Part shown: in pieces, positions 17,045-26,359 of the stretch
How the letters are laid out: each line of letters starts with the position of its first letter
Position numbering within the stretch: the stretch's first letter is position 1
Origin: AA29 sp041481445
Lineage (GTDB): Bacteria > Acidobacteriota > Vicinamibacteria > Fen-336
Assembly (NCBI GenBank): GCA_041481445.1
Contig: JBGPBV010000004.1
Coordinates: forward strand, 1 to 64,000
Reading direction: 5' to 3'
DNA length: 64,000 bases
Program-made: the position numbers and the translations under genes
Notes under the pieces: generated by a model
What the model was told of the DNA's origin: nothing
What the model saw: the letters and a program-made list of their open reading frames with translations, nothing else
Database searches by the model: none

Positions 17045-18448
17045 GTGGACCTCCTCCTCAGCCACGGCTACTTCCTCGCTGAAGACAAGAGGGAGCGGCA
17101 GGTCATGCGGCCGTATCCGCCGCTGGGCCTCCTCTACCTCTCGTCGCACCTGAAGTCGCGCGGGGTGGACGTGCGCGTGTTCGACTCCACGTTCCGCACC
17201 CTCGCCGAGTACGAGGCGCTGCTGGCGCGCGAGCGGCCGCCGGTGGTCGGCCTCTACTGCAACCTCATGACCAAGCGCAACGTCCTGCGCCTGGCCGCCC
17301 TCGCGCGCGCGCAGGGAGCGGCGGTGGTGCTGGGCGGACCCGAGCCGCCGCACTACGCGGAGGAGTACCTCGGCCACGGCGCGGACGTGGTCGTGATCGG
17401 CGAGGGCGAGGTCACGCTGGAGGAGCTGCTTCCGCGGCTGGCCGCGCGTGGGGCCGGCGGCGCGGTTGGGCCCGACTTCGCGGATGTGGATGGCCTCGCC
17501 TATCGCGACGGGCGGGGACGCGTGGTGCGCACCCGGCCGCGCGCCCTGATCCGCGACCTCGACGCCCAGCCCCCGCCCGACCGCGACGCCATCGACCTCG
17601 CGCCCTACCTCCGGGCCTGGCGCGAGCGGCACGGCCGCGGGTCGATCTCGATCGCCACCGCCCGCGGATGCCCGTACACGTGCCGGTGGTGCAGCCGGTC
17701 GGTCTTCGGGGAGACGCATCGCCGCCGCTCCCCCGCGCGCGTGGCGGACGAAGTGGCCGGGATCGTCGAGCGCCATCGGCCGGACATGCTGTGGTACGTC
17801 GACGACGTCTTCACCATCCACGGCGGATGGATCCGCCAGTTCGCGGACGAGATGGAGCGGCGGAGCCTGCGCGTGCCGTTCGAGTGCATCTCGCGGGCGG
17901 AACGGATCGACGAGCCCGTGGCCGACGCCCTCGCGCGCCTGGGCTGCCTGCGCCTCTGGATCGGGTCCGAGAGCGGGTCGCAGCGCGTCCTGGACGCGAT
18001 GGACCGGAGGATGACCGTCGAGCAGGTGCGGCGCGCCACTCGCCTCCTCCAGGCGCGCGGGATCGAGGTCGGCCTCTTCGTCATGCTCGGCTACGAGGGC
18101 GAGGAGGAGACGGACCTGCGGGAGACCGTCGCCCACCTCAAGGAGACGCGGGCGGACACCTTCCTGACCACCGTCGCCTATCCGATCAAGGGCACGCCGT
18201 ACTACGAGGACATGGCGGCCCGGCTGGCGCGGCGCGGGCCCTGGGCGGAGTGGACCGACCGCGACCTCGACGTCCGCGGCCGCCGCTCGGGCCTGTACTA
18301 CCGGTTCGCCCGGCAGTGGATGGAAGGCGAGGTCGCGCGCGACCGTCATTGGCGGGCGGGACGCGTCCTGCGCGCGGCCCGCGCCGCCACCGCCGCCGGC
18401 GCGGGACGGCTGGGGATGGCGCTCCTCGGCGGCCAGAGGGTCCGGTGA
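17045..18448 (+). CDS. B12-binding-type radical SAM protein 2
   Basis: 467 residues from GTG 17045, 4 nt after gene 1. Same plan: cobalamin-type N-terminal domain (PPLGLLYLSSHLKSRGVDVRVFD, VVLGGPEPPHYAEEYL, VVVIGEGE), then CPYTCRWC (Cys209, Cys213, Cys216) and WIGSESGSQRVLDAMDRR. The opening SHGYF and the C-terminal tail align with protein 1 (GHGYY), so the pair looks like a tandem duplication that diverged. Unlike protein 1 it keeps a GGPEPPHYAEE segment in the cobalamin domain. The stop overlaps the flippase start as GTGA. Confidence 0.82.
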   Translation: MDLLLSHGYFLAEDKRERQVMRPYPPLGLLYLSSHLKSRGVDVRVFDSTFRTLAEYEALLARERPPVVGLYCNLMTKRNVLRLAALARAQGAAVVLGGPEPPHYAEEYLGHGADVVVIGEGEVTLEELLPRLAARGAGGAVGPDFADVDGLAYRDGRGRVVRTRPRALIRDLDAQPPPDRDAIDLAPYLRAWRERHGRGSISIATARGCPYTCRWCSRSVFGETHRRRSPARVADEVAGIVERHRPDMLWYVDDVFTIHGGWIRQFADEMERRSLRVPFECISRAERIDEPVADALARLGCLRLWIGSESGSQRVLDAMDRRMTVEQVRRATRLLQARGIEVGLFVMLGYEGEEETDLRETVAHLKETRADTFLTTVAYPIKGTPYYEDMAARLARRGPWAEWTDRDLDVRGRRSGLYYRFARQWMEGEVARDRHWRAGRVLRAARAATAAGAGRLGMALLGGQRVR

Positions 18449-19767
18449 CGAGCGAGGCGTCTTCGGCCACGCGCGGCAGCGCCATCCGCCTGAGCGCCGA
18501 GCTGGGCAGCCGCGCGCTGGCCATGGCCACGGTGTTCCTGCTCTCCGTGGGGCTCGGCGTGGCCGGGTTCGGGCGGTGGGCGGCGCTGGCCGGGATCGCC
18601 GCCATCGTCGCCCAGGTGGCGAACGCGGGCACCCAGGAGCTGGCCTGCCGCGTCCTCCTGGCCGCGCGCGCCTCGCTGGGCGCGCTCCTGCGGGCGCGCG
18701 GCGTCCTCACGGCGGCGGTCCTGGCCCTGGCCGCCGGGCTCGCCCTGGCCGCCGTTGCCGGGCGCGCGCCGTCGGGCGCGCTCGTCCTCGCCGTCCTCGT
18801 GGCCGACGCCGTGATCACGGGGTGGGTGGAGTTCCTGGGGACCGTGTTGCGCGCGCGGGGGCGCCGAGGCGAGGAGGCCGTGCTCCTCCTGCTCGCGCGG
18901 GGCGGCGGCCTGGCCGCGGTGGCCCTCGCGCTGGGCGCGCGGTGGGATCTGCTGGGCGTGGCCCTGGCCCACACCGCCTCGACGGCGGTGCCCCTCGCCC
19001 TGGCCGTCGTCTTCGCCCGGCGCTCGGCGCCAGGGGACCTGAGCCCCGGCTCCGCGTCGGGCGCTTCCATGCGCGCGCTCGACGTCCTGCGCCTCTCCTG
19101 GCCCCTGGCCCTGAATTCCGGCCTCGCGCTGGCCAGCCTCCGGCTCGAGATGCTGGCGCTGCTCTATTGGCGCAGTCCCGCGGAGGCGGGCCTGTTCGCG
19201 CTGGCCCTGAAGGTGGTGGAGTCCCTCAACGGCATCCCGGGGGCGATCAGCGCGGGGGCGCTGCCTGCCCTCACGCGGGAGGCCCTGGCCCAGGGTCCTC
19301 CGGCCGCGCGCGAGCGGACCGCGCGCACGATCGCCCTGCTGGCCGTTCCCGGGGCCGCGCTCCTCTCGCTCCTGGCCCCGCGCCTGACCGCGGCCTGGAG
19401 CGCGTCCTACGCCCCCGCCGGCCCCTGCCTGCGCGTGCTGGCGCTGGCCCTGGTCCCGATGTTCATGAACGCGCTGCTCCTGCACTGCCTGATCGCGGCC
19501 GGACGCCCGCAGCGTCTGCCCGTCCTCACCGCGGCGCGGGTGGCCACGGCGGCGGCGATGGCCGTGCTCCTGGTGCCGCGCGCGGGGGCCATCGGGGCCG
19601 CCTCCGGCTTCCTGACCGCCGAGCTCGTGCTCTTCGCGCTGGCCGCGCGCAGCTGTGCGGCCGCCTCGTTTGCGGTGCCGCTCGCCTCCGCGCTGGGATG
19701 GGGCGCCGTCACCGCGACGATCGCCTACGCGCGCCGCCCTCACCGGCCGGCGGCAGAGGTCCAATGA
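18445..19767 (+). CDS. Polysaccharide/lipid flippase-like membrane protein
   Basis: 440 residues from GTG 18445 inside the previous stop. About 12 to 14 hydrophobic helices run through the protein with the two-halves layout of the MATE/Wzx (oligosaccharidyl-lipid flippase) superfamily; the middle GLFALALKVVESLNGIPGAISAGALPALTRE matches the loop typical of polysaccharide biosynthesis exporters. It probably moves a lipid-linked product of the cluster across the inner membrane. Alanine and leucine dominate, so finer assignment is not possible. It links the radical SAM enzymes to an envelope-located product. Confidence 0.78.
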   Translation: MTSEASSATRGSAIRLSAELGSRALAMATVFLLSVGLGVAGFGRWAALAGIAAIVAQVANAGTQELACRVLLAARASLGALLRARGVLTAAVLALAAGLALAAVAGRAPSGALVLAVLVADAVITGWVEFLGTVLRARGRRGEEAVLLLLARGGGLAAVALALGARWDLLGVALAHTASTAVPLALAVVFARRSAPGDLSPGSASGASMRALDVLRLSWPLALNSGLALASLRLEMLALLYWRSPAEAGLFALALKVVESLNGIPGAISAGALPALTREALAQGPPAARERTARTIALLAVPGAALLSLLAPRLTAAWSASYAPAGPCLRVLALALVPMFMNALLLHCLIAAGRPQRLPVLTAARVATAAAMAVLLVPRAGAIGAASGFLTAELVLFALAARSCAAASFAVPLASALGWGAVTATIAYARRPHRPAAEVQ

Positions 19768-20702
19768 GCACCTCTCTCTCGACGAGCCACGACCCCACGC
19801 GCCCCGGCCCCCGCGCGGGCGGGCGGACGGCGGAGGTCGACCGCGCGATCCTGCGCACGGTGCTCTACGCGTCGCTGTTCCAGGCGCCGGTGACCCTGGC
19901 CGAGCTCCATCGCTCGCTCATGGACGTCGGCGTGGACCGGGCGGAGATCCGCGCCCGCCTCTCCCGCCTGTTCCTGCGCGAGCGGCTCGAGATCACCGGC
20001 GAGTACGTCTACCCGCGGGGCCGGGAGGCCTGTCTCGACCTGCACCGCGAGCGCAAGCGCCGGACGCAGGCGTTGCTCGACGCGCATCGCTCGCTGCTGC
20101 GGGTGATCGCGCGTTTCCCGTTCGTCCGGCTCCTCGCCCTCTCCGGGGCCTGCGCCCACGACAACGCCACCGATTCCGACGTGGACGTGTTCCTGGTCGT
20201 CCGGCGGGGCCGGGCCTGGGCGGTGTTCCTGGTCCTCATGCTGCTGGCCAAGGCGCTCGGACGCCGGCGCACCCTCTGCGTCAACTACGTCGTCGACGAG
20301 GACGGGCTCCTGCTTCCCGAGCGCGACCTGTTCACGGCGGCCGAGATCGTCGGCCTGCGCCCCCTGGCCGGCGGCACCACCTACCTGCAGTTCGTCGAGG
20401 CCAACGCCTGGGTGGCCGAGCGGTTCCCGAACTTCTTCTGGGCCCGGAAGGAGCTCGGGCCCGTCCCCGTGGCCGGCCCCCCGCGCTGGGTCGAGTGGAT
20501 GCTCGAGCTCGGTCTCGCCCCCGCCCTGGAAGCCCTCTCGCGCCGCGTGCTGGGGCGGCGGTTCCGGCGCAAGTGGGACGGGGCGGTCGGCGTGGTCCTG
20601 GCCCCCAATCGGTTGAAGCTGCACCCGATCGACCACGGGCCCGGACTGCGCGCCGCGTTCTCGGACGTCGTGGAGCGGGCGGATGCGGACGGCTATGAGT
20701 GA
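19764..20702 (+). CDS. Nucleotidyltransferase-fold protein
   Basis: 312 residues, ATG overlapping the flippase stop as ATGA. An N-terminal winged-helix-like part (residues 25-90) precedes a minimal nucleotidyltransferase active site SGACAHDNATDSDVDVFLVV, with Ser128-Gly129 and the acidic residues Asp137, Asp139 and Asp141. A hydrophobic segment follows at about 150-165. The C-terminal half is not recognised. Related proteins are seen in glycan and natural-product loci; the donor nucleotide and acceptor are unknown. Its stop overlaps the next start by 8 nt. Confidence 0.7.
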   Translation: MSTSLSTSHDPTRPGPRAGGRTAEVDRAILRTVLYASLFQAPVTLAELHRSLMDVGVDRAEIRARLSRLFLRERLEITGEYVYPRGREACLDLHRERKRRTQALLDAHRSLLRVIARFPFVRLLALSGACAHDNATDSDVDVFLVVRRGRAWAVFLVLMLLAKALGRRRTLCVNYVVDEDGLLLPERDLFTAAEIVGLRPLAGGTTYLQFVEANAWVAERFPNFFWARKELGPVPVAGPPRWVEWMLELGLAPALEALSRRVLGRRFRRKWDGAVGVVLAPNRLKLHPIDHGPGLRAAFSDVVERADADGYE

Positions 20703-21636
20703 GACGATCCTCAGCGCGGCTCCCGCTCCCGCCCCCTCCTGGCCCGGATGGTGCTGCTCCTACTGCGCGGCCCCGCTGCAGGCGGACGGCCATGGAGTGA
20801 GCTGCGCGCGCGAAGGACGCTGGTTCGCCACCGACGACGGCGTGCATCGCCTGCTCACCCAGGAGCGGCGGCGCGAGCTGCAGCCGGCGCTCGAGGCCTA
20901 CCAGCGCGTCCGGCGCGACGAGGGCTGGCGAGCCGAGCGCGGCCTGCCCGACGTGCCCGCCGGCCATCCCCACGCCGCCATCTGGATGCGCCGCGCTCGT
21001 CATTTCGGGCGCGCCCTCCGCCTGGCCGTGGAGAGGCTGGGTGGAGGACCCTGGCGCGCGCTGGACGTGGGCGCCGGCTGCTGCTGGGCCTCCGCCCGCC
21101 TGCTCGCCGCCGGCCACGCCGTGGCCGCGGTGGACGTGAACCTCGACCCCGAGGACGGCCTGCACGCGGCCGAGCGGTTCCTCGACGATCCCGCCCGCCT
21201 GCCGCGCGCGGAAGCGGACATGGAATCGCTCCCCCTGGAGCCGGCCAGCATGGACCTCGTCTTCGCCGCGGGCGTGCTCCACCACGCGGCGCGGCCGGCG
21301 CGCGCGCTGGTCGAGATGCGGCGGGTCACGCGTCGAGGCGGCCTGGTCGTGGTCCTGGACTCGCCGGTGTACCGCCGCGCCAAAGACGGCGAGACCATGG
21401 TGGCGGAGCGGGCCCAGAGGCACGAGAAGCGCTACCGCTTCGCGGCCGCGGCCTTCGGGCCCGGCTTCCTCGTCCGTTCGGAGCTGGACGCGTTGTTCCA
21501 GGGCGCGGGCTGGCGGCTGGAGGTGCACGGCTGGCCGGGGCGGCTCCGGGAGGCCGCGCGCGACCTCGTCGAGAGGGCGCGGTGGGGGAGGCCCACCGCG
21601 CGCTTCCCGATCCTGATCGGACGGCGCGATGGCTAG
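20695..21636 (+). CDS. Methyltransferase with N-terminal zinc-ribbon-like segment
   Basis: 313 residues from ATG 20695 (ATG 20683 would add four residues). The first 60 residues contain WCCSYCAAPLQADGHGVSC, a small zinc-ribbon/Trm112-like module. The methyltransferase core has LDVGAGCCWASARLL (motif I, with a CCW in place of GTG), AVDVN, and the motif-IV-like LVFAAGVLHH, as in methyltransferase type 11 enzymes. Acceptor unknown. It overlaps neighbours on both sides by 8 nt, which places it in the middle of the coupled run. Confidence 0.78.
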   Translation: MSETILSAAPAPAPSWPGWCCSYCAAPLQADGHGVSCAREGRWFATDDGVHRLLTQERRRELQPALEAYQRVRRDEGWRAERGLPDVPAGHPHAAIWMRRARHFGRALRLAVERLGGGPWRALDVGAGCCWASARLLAAGHAVAAVDVNLDPEDGLHAAERFLDDPARLPRAEADMESLPLEPASMDLVFAAGVLHHAARPARALVEMRRVTRRGGLVVVLDSPVYRRAKDGETMVAERAQRHEKRYRFAAAAFGPGFLVRSELDALFQGAGWRLEVHGWPGRLREAARDLVERARWGRPTARFPILIGRRDG

Positions 21637-22417
21637 CTCTCTCGCTCCCGCGCCCGCCTTCGAGGCGGCGGCGGCGGACTACGACACGTCGTTCGGGCGC
21701 AACCCGGTCGGCCTCCTGTTCCGCCACGTCGTGCAGTCGCGCCTCGAGTCCCTCTTCGCCCGCGGCGCGCGCGTGCTCGACGTGGGGTGCGGGACGGGCG
21801 AGGACGCGGTGTTCCTCGCCTCGCGCGGCGTGCGCGTGGTCGGGATCGACCCCTCGCCCGCGATGATCGCGCGCGCGCGGCTCAAGGCGGGGGAGCGCGG
21901 CCTGGGCGCGGACGAGTGCCGGTTCGAGCCGCTCGCGGCCGAGGACCTCGCGGTGGCGGGCGGAGGCTTCGACGGCGCCTACTCGAACTTCGGCGCGCTC
22001 AACTGCGCGGACCTCCGCGCGGCGGGCAGCGCCCTGGCCGCCGCGCTCCGTCCGGGAGCGCCCGTGCTCCTGAGCCTGCTCGGCCCCTGGCCACTGCCCG
22101 CGGTGGTCCGCCGTCTCCTCACCGGCCTCGGCCAGCCGCGACGGGGCCGCCCGCCCCGCGTGGCCGGCCTGCCCGTGGCCGTCGCCTATCCGACGCTGGC
22201 CGAGGCGCGCCGCGCGCTCGGCCCCTCCCTCGTCTGGACGGACGCCTACGCGCTCGGCGTGCTCCTGCCCGGGCCGGAGCACGCGCCCTGGACGGCCGGG
22301 CACCCGCAGGCCTTCGGCCTCCTGGCCGCGCTGGAGCGTGGCCTCCGCCGGTGGCCGGGCCTGCGCCAGCTCGGCGACCACGTCGTCCTCGAAGGCCGCC
22401 GGAGCGACGCCCGATGA
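21629..22417 (+). CDS. Class I SAM-dependent methyltransferase
   Basis: 262 residues, ATG overlapping the previous stop by 8 nt. Motif I is canonical (VLDVGCGTGEDAVFLASRG), followed by GIDPSPAMIARAR and the FDGAYSNFGALNCADL region in the position of motif IV. The C-terminal 110 residues are specific to this protein. It resembles ubiquinone/menaquinone-type methyltransferases at the core, but nothing points to a quinone pathway here. It is the second of three methyltransferases in the cluster and ends in ATGA with the SPASM-like radical SAM gene. Confidence 0.82.
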   Translation: MASSLAPAPAFEAAAADYDTSFGRNPVGLLFRHVVQSRLESLFARGARVLDVGCGTGEDAVFLASRGVRVVGIDPSPAMIARARLKAGERGLGADECRFEPLAAEDLAVAGGGFDGAYSNFGALNCADLRAAGSALAAALRPGAPVLLSLLGPWPLPAVVRRLLTGLGQPRRGRPPRVAGLPVAVAYPTLAEARRALGPSLVWTDAYALGVLLPGPEHAPWTAGHPQAFGLLAALERGLRRWPGLRQLGDHVVLEGRRSDAR

Positions 22418-23442
22418 GGGGCGCGCGCCGCCGGCCGCCTCCATTGCGGCTCCTGGTCCTGGCCGTGTCCGACCGCTGCGACCAGCGTTGCGCGCATTGC
22501 GCGATCTGGCGCGGCGTGCCGGGCGCGGGCCCGGCCCTGACCCTCGACGACCGCATGGCGGTGGTGGAGGAAGCGATCGCCGTGGGCGTGGAGTCGGTCC
22601 TGCTCACCGGCGGCGAGCCCCTCCTCTCCGCCGACCTCTGGCCGATCGCGGAGCGCCTGCGCGCCGCGGGGGTGCGCGTCCTCCTCGCCACGAACGGCAT
22701 GCAGCTCGAGCGGCACGCGGATGCGGTCGGCCGGTGGTTCGCGGAGGTCTACGTGAGCCTGGACGGCGGCTCTCCAGTGACCCACGACGGCCTGCGCGGC
22801 GCGGCCTCGTGGGAGCGCCTGCGGGCGGGGGTGGCCGCCCTGCGACGGCGCGCTCCCGCCGTGCGCGTGGTGGCCCGGTGCACGCTGCACGACGGCAACC
22901 TTCACGAGCTGGCGGAGGTGATCGCGCAGGCGCGCGCGGCCGGGTTCCACGCCGTCTCGTTCCTTCCCCTCGACGCCTCGTCCGACGCGTTCGGGGGAGA
23001 TCCCGGCGCGCGCGGCGCGCTCGTCCCCGGGCCGGAGGCCGTCGCCGCCTTCGAGCGCGCGATCGCGCGCCTCGAGGCCGCGGGCCTGCTCGGCTTGGGC
23101 TTCGTCCTGGAGGACGCGGCCAAGCTGCGCCGGATCGCCCGGCACTTGCGCGCCAGCGCGGGGGCGGGCTCGTTCGAGCGGCCCGCCTGCGACGCGCCGG
23201 AATGGTCGATGGTGGTGGAGTCGGACGGCCGCGTCCGGCCCTGCTTCTTCCAGCCGGTGGTCGGGGATGCGCGCGCGGGGCTCCTGGCCCTGCGCGGCTC
23301 CGAGGTCTACGCGGACGCGCTAGGCCGGATCGACGCGCCCAACGCGACCTGCCAGCGGTGCGTCTGTCCCAAGCGCGGGGCGCCGCCTCCGCGGGTGGAG
23401 GCCGGCGGCGGGGCCGGCCGGCTCGAGAGGGTGCTCGGGTGA
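22414..23442 (+). CDS. Radical SAM/SPASM-like enzyme without B12 domain
   Basis: 342 residues, ATG overlapping the previous stop (ATGA). The radical SAM motif CDQRCAHC is near the N-terminus (Cys22, Cys26, Cys29) with VLLTGGEPLLSADL and VYVSLDGGSPVTHDGLRG, as in the MoaA/NirJ/PqqE type. The C-terminus has a cysteine-rich part (ACDAPEWSMVVESDGRVRPC ... CQRCVCPKR) that can hold an auxiliary iron-sulfur cluster, like a SPASM or twitch domain. Such enzymes act on peptides, sugars or small molecules. No precursor peptide is seen nearby. It starts the second half of the cluster. Confidence 0.82.
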   Translation: MRGARRRPPPLRLLVLAVSDRCDQRCAHCAIWRGVPGAGPALTLDDRMAVVEEAIAVGVESVLLTGGEPLLSADLWPIAERLRAAGVRVLLATNGMQLERHADAVGRWFAEVYVSLDGGSPVTHDGLRGAASWERLRAGVAALRRRAPAVRVVARCTLHDGNLHELAEVIAQARAAGFHAVSFLPLDASSDAFGGDPGARGALVPGPEAVAAFERAIARLEAAGLLGLGFVLEDAAKLRRIARHLRASAGAGSFERPACDAPEWSMVVESDGRVRPCFFQPVVGDARAGLLALRGSEVYADALGRIDAPNATCQRCVCPKRGAPPPRVEAGGGAGRLERVLG

Positions 23443-24881
23443 GGTCGCGCCCGATCGTCCTCTACAACCCGCGGGGCGAGAGCCACATCCTTCCCTTGGG
23501 CCTGCTTCACGTCGGCTCCGTCCTGCCGCGCGAGCGGGTCGTGATCCTGGACGGCCGCATCGATGCCGATCCGGAAGCGCGCGTGGCCGCTCTGGCCGGC
23601 GATGCGCTGCTGCTGGGCCTCTCCGTCCTCACCGGCGCCCCGATCCTGGACGCCGTGCGCGTCAGCCTGGCCGCCAAGCGCGCCCGCCCCGACCTGCCCG
23701 TCGTGTGGGGAGGGTGGCATCCCTCGCTCCTCCCCGAGCAGTGCCTGGCCTCCGGCCTCGTCGACGCCTGCGTGAGCGGACAAGGGGAGCGGACGCTGGC
23801 CGAGGTGGTGGAGGCCGTCGAGGCCGGCCGCGACTTCCAGTCCATCCCTGGGCTCGTGTGGCGCCGGGACGGGGAGGTCGTGCGCAATCCCCCGCGGCCG
23901 TTCGAGGACGTCAATCGCTTCCCGCCCACCGACTTCGATCTGGTCCAGCTCGAGCGGTACTTCCGCTTCCGGGGCGTGCGGCGCCTCGACTACTGCTCGA
24001 GCCAGGGGTGCCCGTTCCAGTGCTCGTTCTGCGCCGACCCGATGGTGTACCGGCAGCGCTGGAGCGGCCTCCGGGCGGAGCGCGTGGTCGGGGAGATCGC
24101 GGAGCACGCGCGCCGTCATCGGCTGGCCGAGGTCTTCTTCAACGACGACAACTTCTTCACCGACCTCCGGCGCACGGAGGCGGTCTGCCGCGGGCTGCTG
24201 GCCGAAGGTGTCCGCCTGCGCTGGTTCGGCACCGGGCGGGCCGACCTGCTGCGCCGGCTCAGCGAGGAGCAGCTCGGCCTCATGCGCGAGAGCGGCTGCT
24301 ACAAGGTCAACGTCGGCGCGGAGAGCGGCAGCCCGGAGCTGCTCAAGGCGATCAAGAAAGGCACGCTGGTGGAGGAGGTGCTGGAGACGGCGGAGAAGCT
24401 GCACCGGTACGGCATCGGGGCCCGCTTCTCCTTCATCGCCGGCTTCCCCCAGGAGCCGCCGGAGAGCCTGCAGGAGACCTATCGCGCCGTGAAGGCGCTG
24501 CGCGAGATCGACGGGGAGTTCGAGACCCCGATCTACTTCTACGCGCCCTACCCGGGCACCGAGCTGGCCGCGCGCATGCCCGCGCTGGGTTTCACGCCGC
24601 CGGTGAGCCTGCGCGACTGGGAACGCGTGGACCTCGACCACTCGATCGGGCCCTGGATCGGGGACGGCGTGCGCAAATGGGTCCCGCGCTACAACTTCTA
24701 CCTGCGCCACGGGTACCAGCGGCCGCGGCGCGGCCTGGGCCGGCGCCTGCTGCACGCCGTGGCCCGCCTGCGCGTCAAGGCCGACTACTACCGCTTCGAC
24801 GTCGAGCGGCGCGTGGTCGGGCTGCTCAAACGGCTGGCCGCGGGCGTCGAACGGCAGCAGCCGGCCATCGCGGAGGACTGA
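23439..24881 (+). CDS. B12-binding-type radical SAM protein 3
   Basis: 480 residues from GTG 23439 inside the previous stop (GTGA). Cobalamin-type domain: VLYNPRGESHILPLGLLHVGSVLP, LLGLSVLTGAPILDAV, VVWGGWHPSLLPEQ. Radical SAM core: CPFQCSFC (Cys191, Cys195, Cys198), FFNDDNFFTD, and VNVGAESGSPELLKAIKKG. The C-terminal 90 residues are rich in arginine and aromatic residues and may be membrane-associated. The WGGWHP box is shared with protein 4 and nearly with protein 5, which sets this group apart from proteins 1 and 2. Confidence 0.83.
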   Translation: MRSRPIVLYNPRGESHILPLGLLHVGSVLPRERVVILDGRIDADPEARVAALAGDALLLGLSVLTGAPILDAVRVSLAAKRARPDLPVVWGGWHPSLLPEQCLASGLVDACVSGQGERTLAEVVEAVEAGRDFQSIPGLVWRRDGEVVRNPPRPFEDVNRFPPTDFDLVQLERYFRFRGVRRLDYCSSQGCPFQCSFCADPMVYRQRWSGLRAERVVGEIAEHARRHRLAEVFFNDDNFFTDLRRTEAVCRGLLAEGVRLRWFGTGRADLLRRLSEEQLGLMRESGCYKVNVGAESGSPELLKAIKKGTLVEEVLETAEKLHRYGIGARFSFIAGFPQEPPESLQETYRAVKALREIDGEFETPIYFYAPYPGTELAARMPALGFTPPVSLRDWERVDLDHSIGPWIGDGVRKWVPRYNFYLRHGYQRPRRGLGRRLLHAVARLRVKADYYRFDVERRVVGLLKRLAAGVERQQPAIAED

Positions 24882-24886
24882 ACCTC

Positions 24887-26359
24887 ATGAAGCCCAGGGT
24901 GGTGCTCTTCTTCCCGTCGTACTACTCGGACGAGGCGGCCCCGCCCCTCGCCCTCATCCACCTCGCCGCGCCCCTCGTCGCGAGCGGCTACGACGTCACG
25001 ATCGTGGACTCCGCGATCACCCCGGACCCGGTCGAGGCCGTGGTCGCCGCCGGCGACGGCGCGCTGTGCCTGGGGATCAGCATGGTGACGGGGCCGATGA
25101 TCACGGACGCGGTGACGGTGGCGCGGGCCGTCCGCGCCCGGCATCCGCGCCTCCCCATCGTGGCCGGAGGCTGGCATCCGTCGATCCTGCCCGAGCAGAC
25201 CCTGCGCTCTCCGATCGTGGACGTCGTGGTGAAGGGCCAGGGTGAGATCACCTTCGGGGAGATCGTGGACCGTTATGCCGCGGGCGAGGCCGACCTGGAC
25301 GGCATCGCGGGTTGCCTCTACAAGAAGGACGGGCGCGTGGTCTGGAACCCCGACCGGGGCTACACCGACATCAACGCGCTGCCCGCCCGCCCGTTCCACC
25401 TGGTGGACTTCGAGGCGTACGCGCGCAAGTGCCACGGCCTGCGCTGGATCCTCTACTGCACGTCCCACGGCTGCCCCTGGGACTGCTCGTACTGCTCGAA
25501 CGCGTCCGTCTACGGCCGGAACTGGAAGCCGCTGGCACCCGCGGCCGCGGTGGCGGAGATGGTCCTTCTGGCCCGCCGCTACCGGCTCGACACCATCGAC
25601 ATCATCGACGACAACTACCTCGTCCGGCGCGACCGCGCGATGGAGATCGCGGAGGGCCTCCTGCGGGAGGGGACGAAGTTCGGCTACTTCATCCAGACCC
25701 GGACCGACCAGATCGATCGGCTCTCCGACGGCGAGCTGGACCTCCTGGCCCGGAGCGGCCTGACCCGGATCTTCTTCGGGCTGGAGTCCGGGTCCGCGAA
25801 GGTGCTGAAGTCGGTCAACAAGCGCCTCGACCTCGCCACCGGCTATCGCACCGCCGAGCGGTGCTATCGCGCGGGCATCCAGACCTCGTTCAACCTGATC
25901 TTCGGCCTGCCCGACGAGGAGCCGGAGGACGTGCGCGAGACCCTGGCCATGGTGGACGAGATCGGGCGGCGCAACCCGGAGGCGGCGTTCTTCACGAACA
26001 TCTTCTCGCCCTATCCGGGATCGCCGATCTTCCCGGAGGCGGTGCGCCGAGGGGTGAGCGAGCCGCAGACGCTCGAGGACTGGGCGGTCTTCTATCCGAA
26101 GATCCAGGTCCTTCCCTGGCTCCAGGGCGCGCGGCACGCCCGCGTCCAGCGCATCCGCGACTACATCCGGATCGGCTACTCGGCCCGGCACATGGTCGTC
26201 CACCGGCCGCACGGCCCGAGGGCGGCCGCGCGCCGGGTGCTCCAGCGCCTCGCCCGCTGGCGGCTGCGCACGATGAAGGTGCAGTGGCCGGTCGAGGTGT
26301 GGGCCCTGAAGGCCTGGCACCAGCTCAAGGAGTGGCGGCAGCCCGCCCTCATCAATTGA
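24887..26359 (+). CDS. B12-binding-type radical SAM protein 4
   Basis: 490 residues from ATG 24887, 5 nt after protein 3. Same plan as protein 3: VVLFFPSYYSDEAAPPLALI, LGISMVTGPMITDAV, IVAGGWHPSILPEQ, then CPWDCSYC (Cys196, Cys200, Cys203), IIDDNYLVRRDRAM and IFFGLESGSAKVLKSVNKR. NLIFGLPDEEPEDVRETLAM is the usual late strand motif. The C-terminal tail is basic with tryptophans. Ends in TTGA with protein 5. Substrate unknown; close sequence match to proteins 3 and 5 suggests they act in series on related positions of one compound. Confidence 0.83.
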   Translation: MKPRVVLFFPSYYSDEAAPPLALIHLAAPLVASGYDVTIVDSAITPDPVEAVVAAGDGALCLGISMVTGPMITDAVTVARAVRARHPRLPIVAGGWHPSILPEQTLRSPIVDVVVKGQGEITFGEIVDRYAAGEADLDGIAGCLYKKDGRVVWNPDRGYTDINALPARPFHLVDFEAYARKCHGLRWILYCTSHGCPWDCSYCSNASVYGRNWKPLAPAAAVAEMVLLARRYRLDTIDIIDDNYLVRRDRAMEIAEGLLREGTKFGYFIQTRTDQIDRLSDGELDLLARSGLTRIFFGLESGSAKVLKSVNKRLDLATGYRTAERCYRAGIQTSFNLIFGLPDEEPEDVRETLAMVDEIGRRNPEAAFFTNIFSPYPGSPIFPEAVRRGVSEPQTLEDWAVFYPKIQVLPWLQGARHARVQRIRDYIRIGYSARHMVVHRPHGPRAAARRVLQRLARWRLRTMKVQWPVEVWALKAWHQLKEWRQPALIN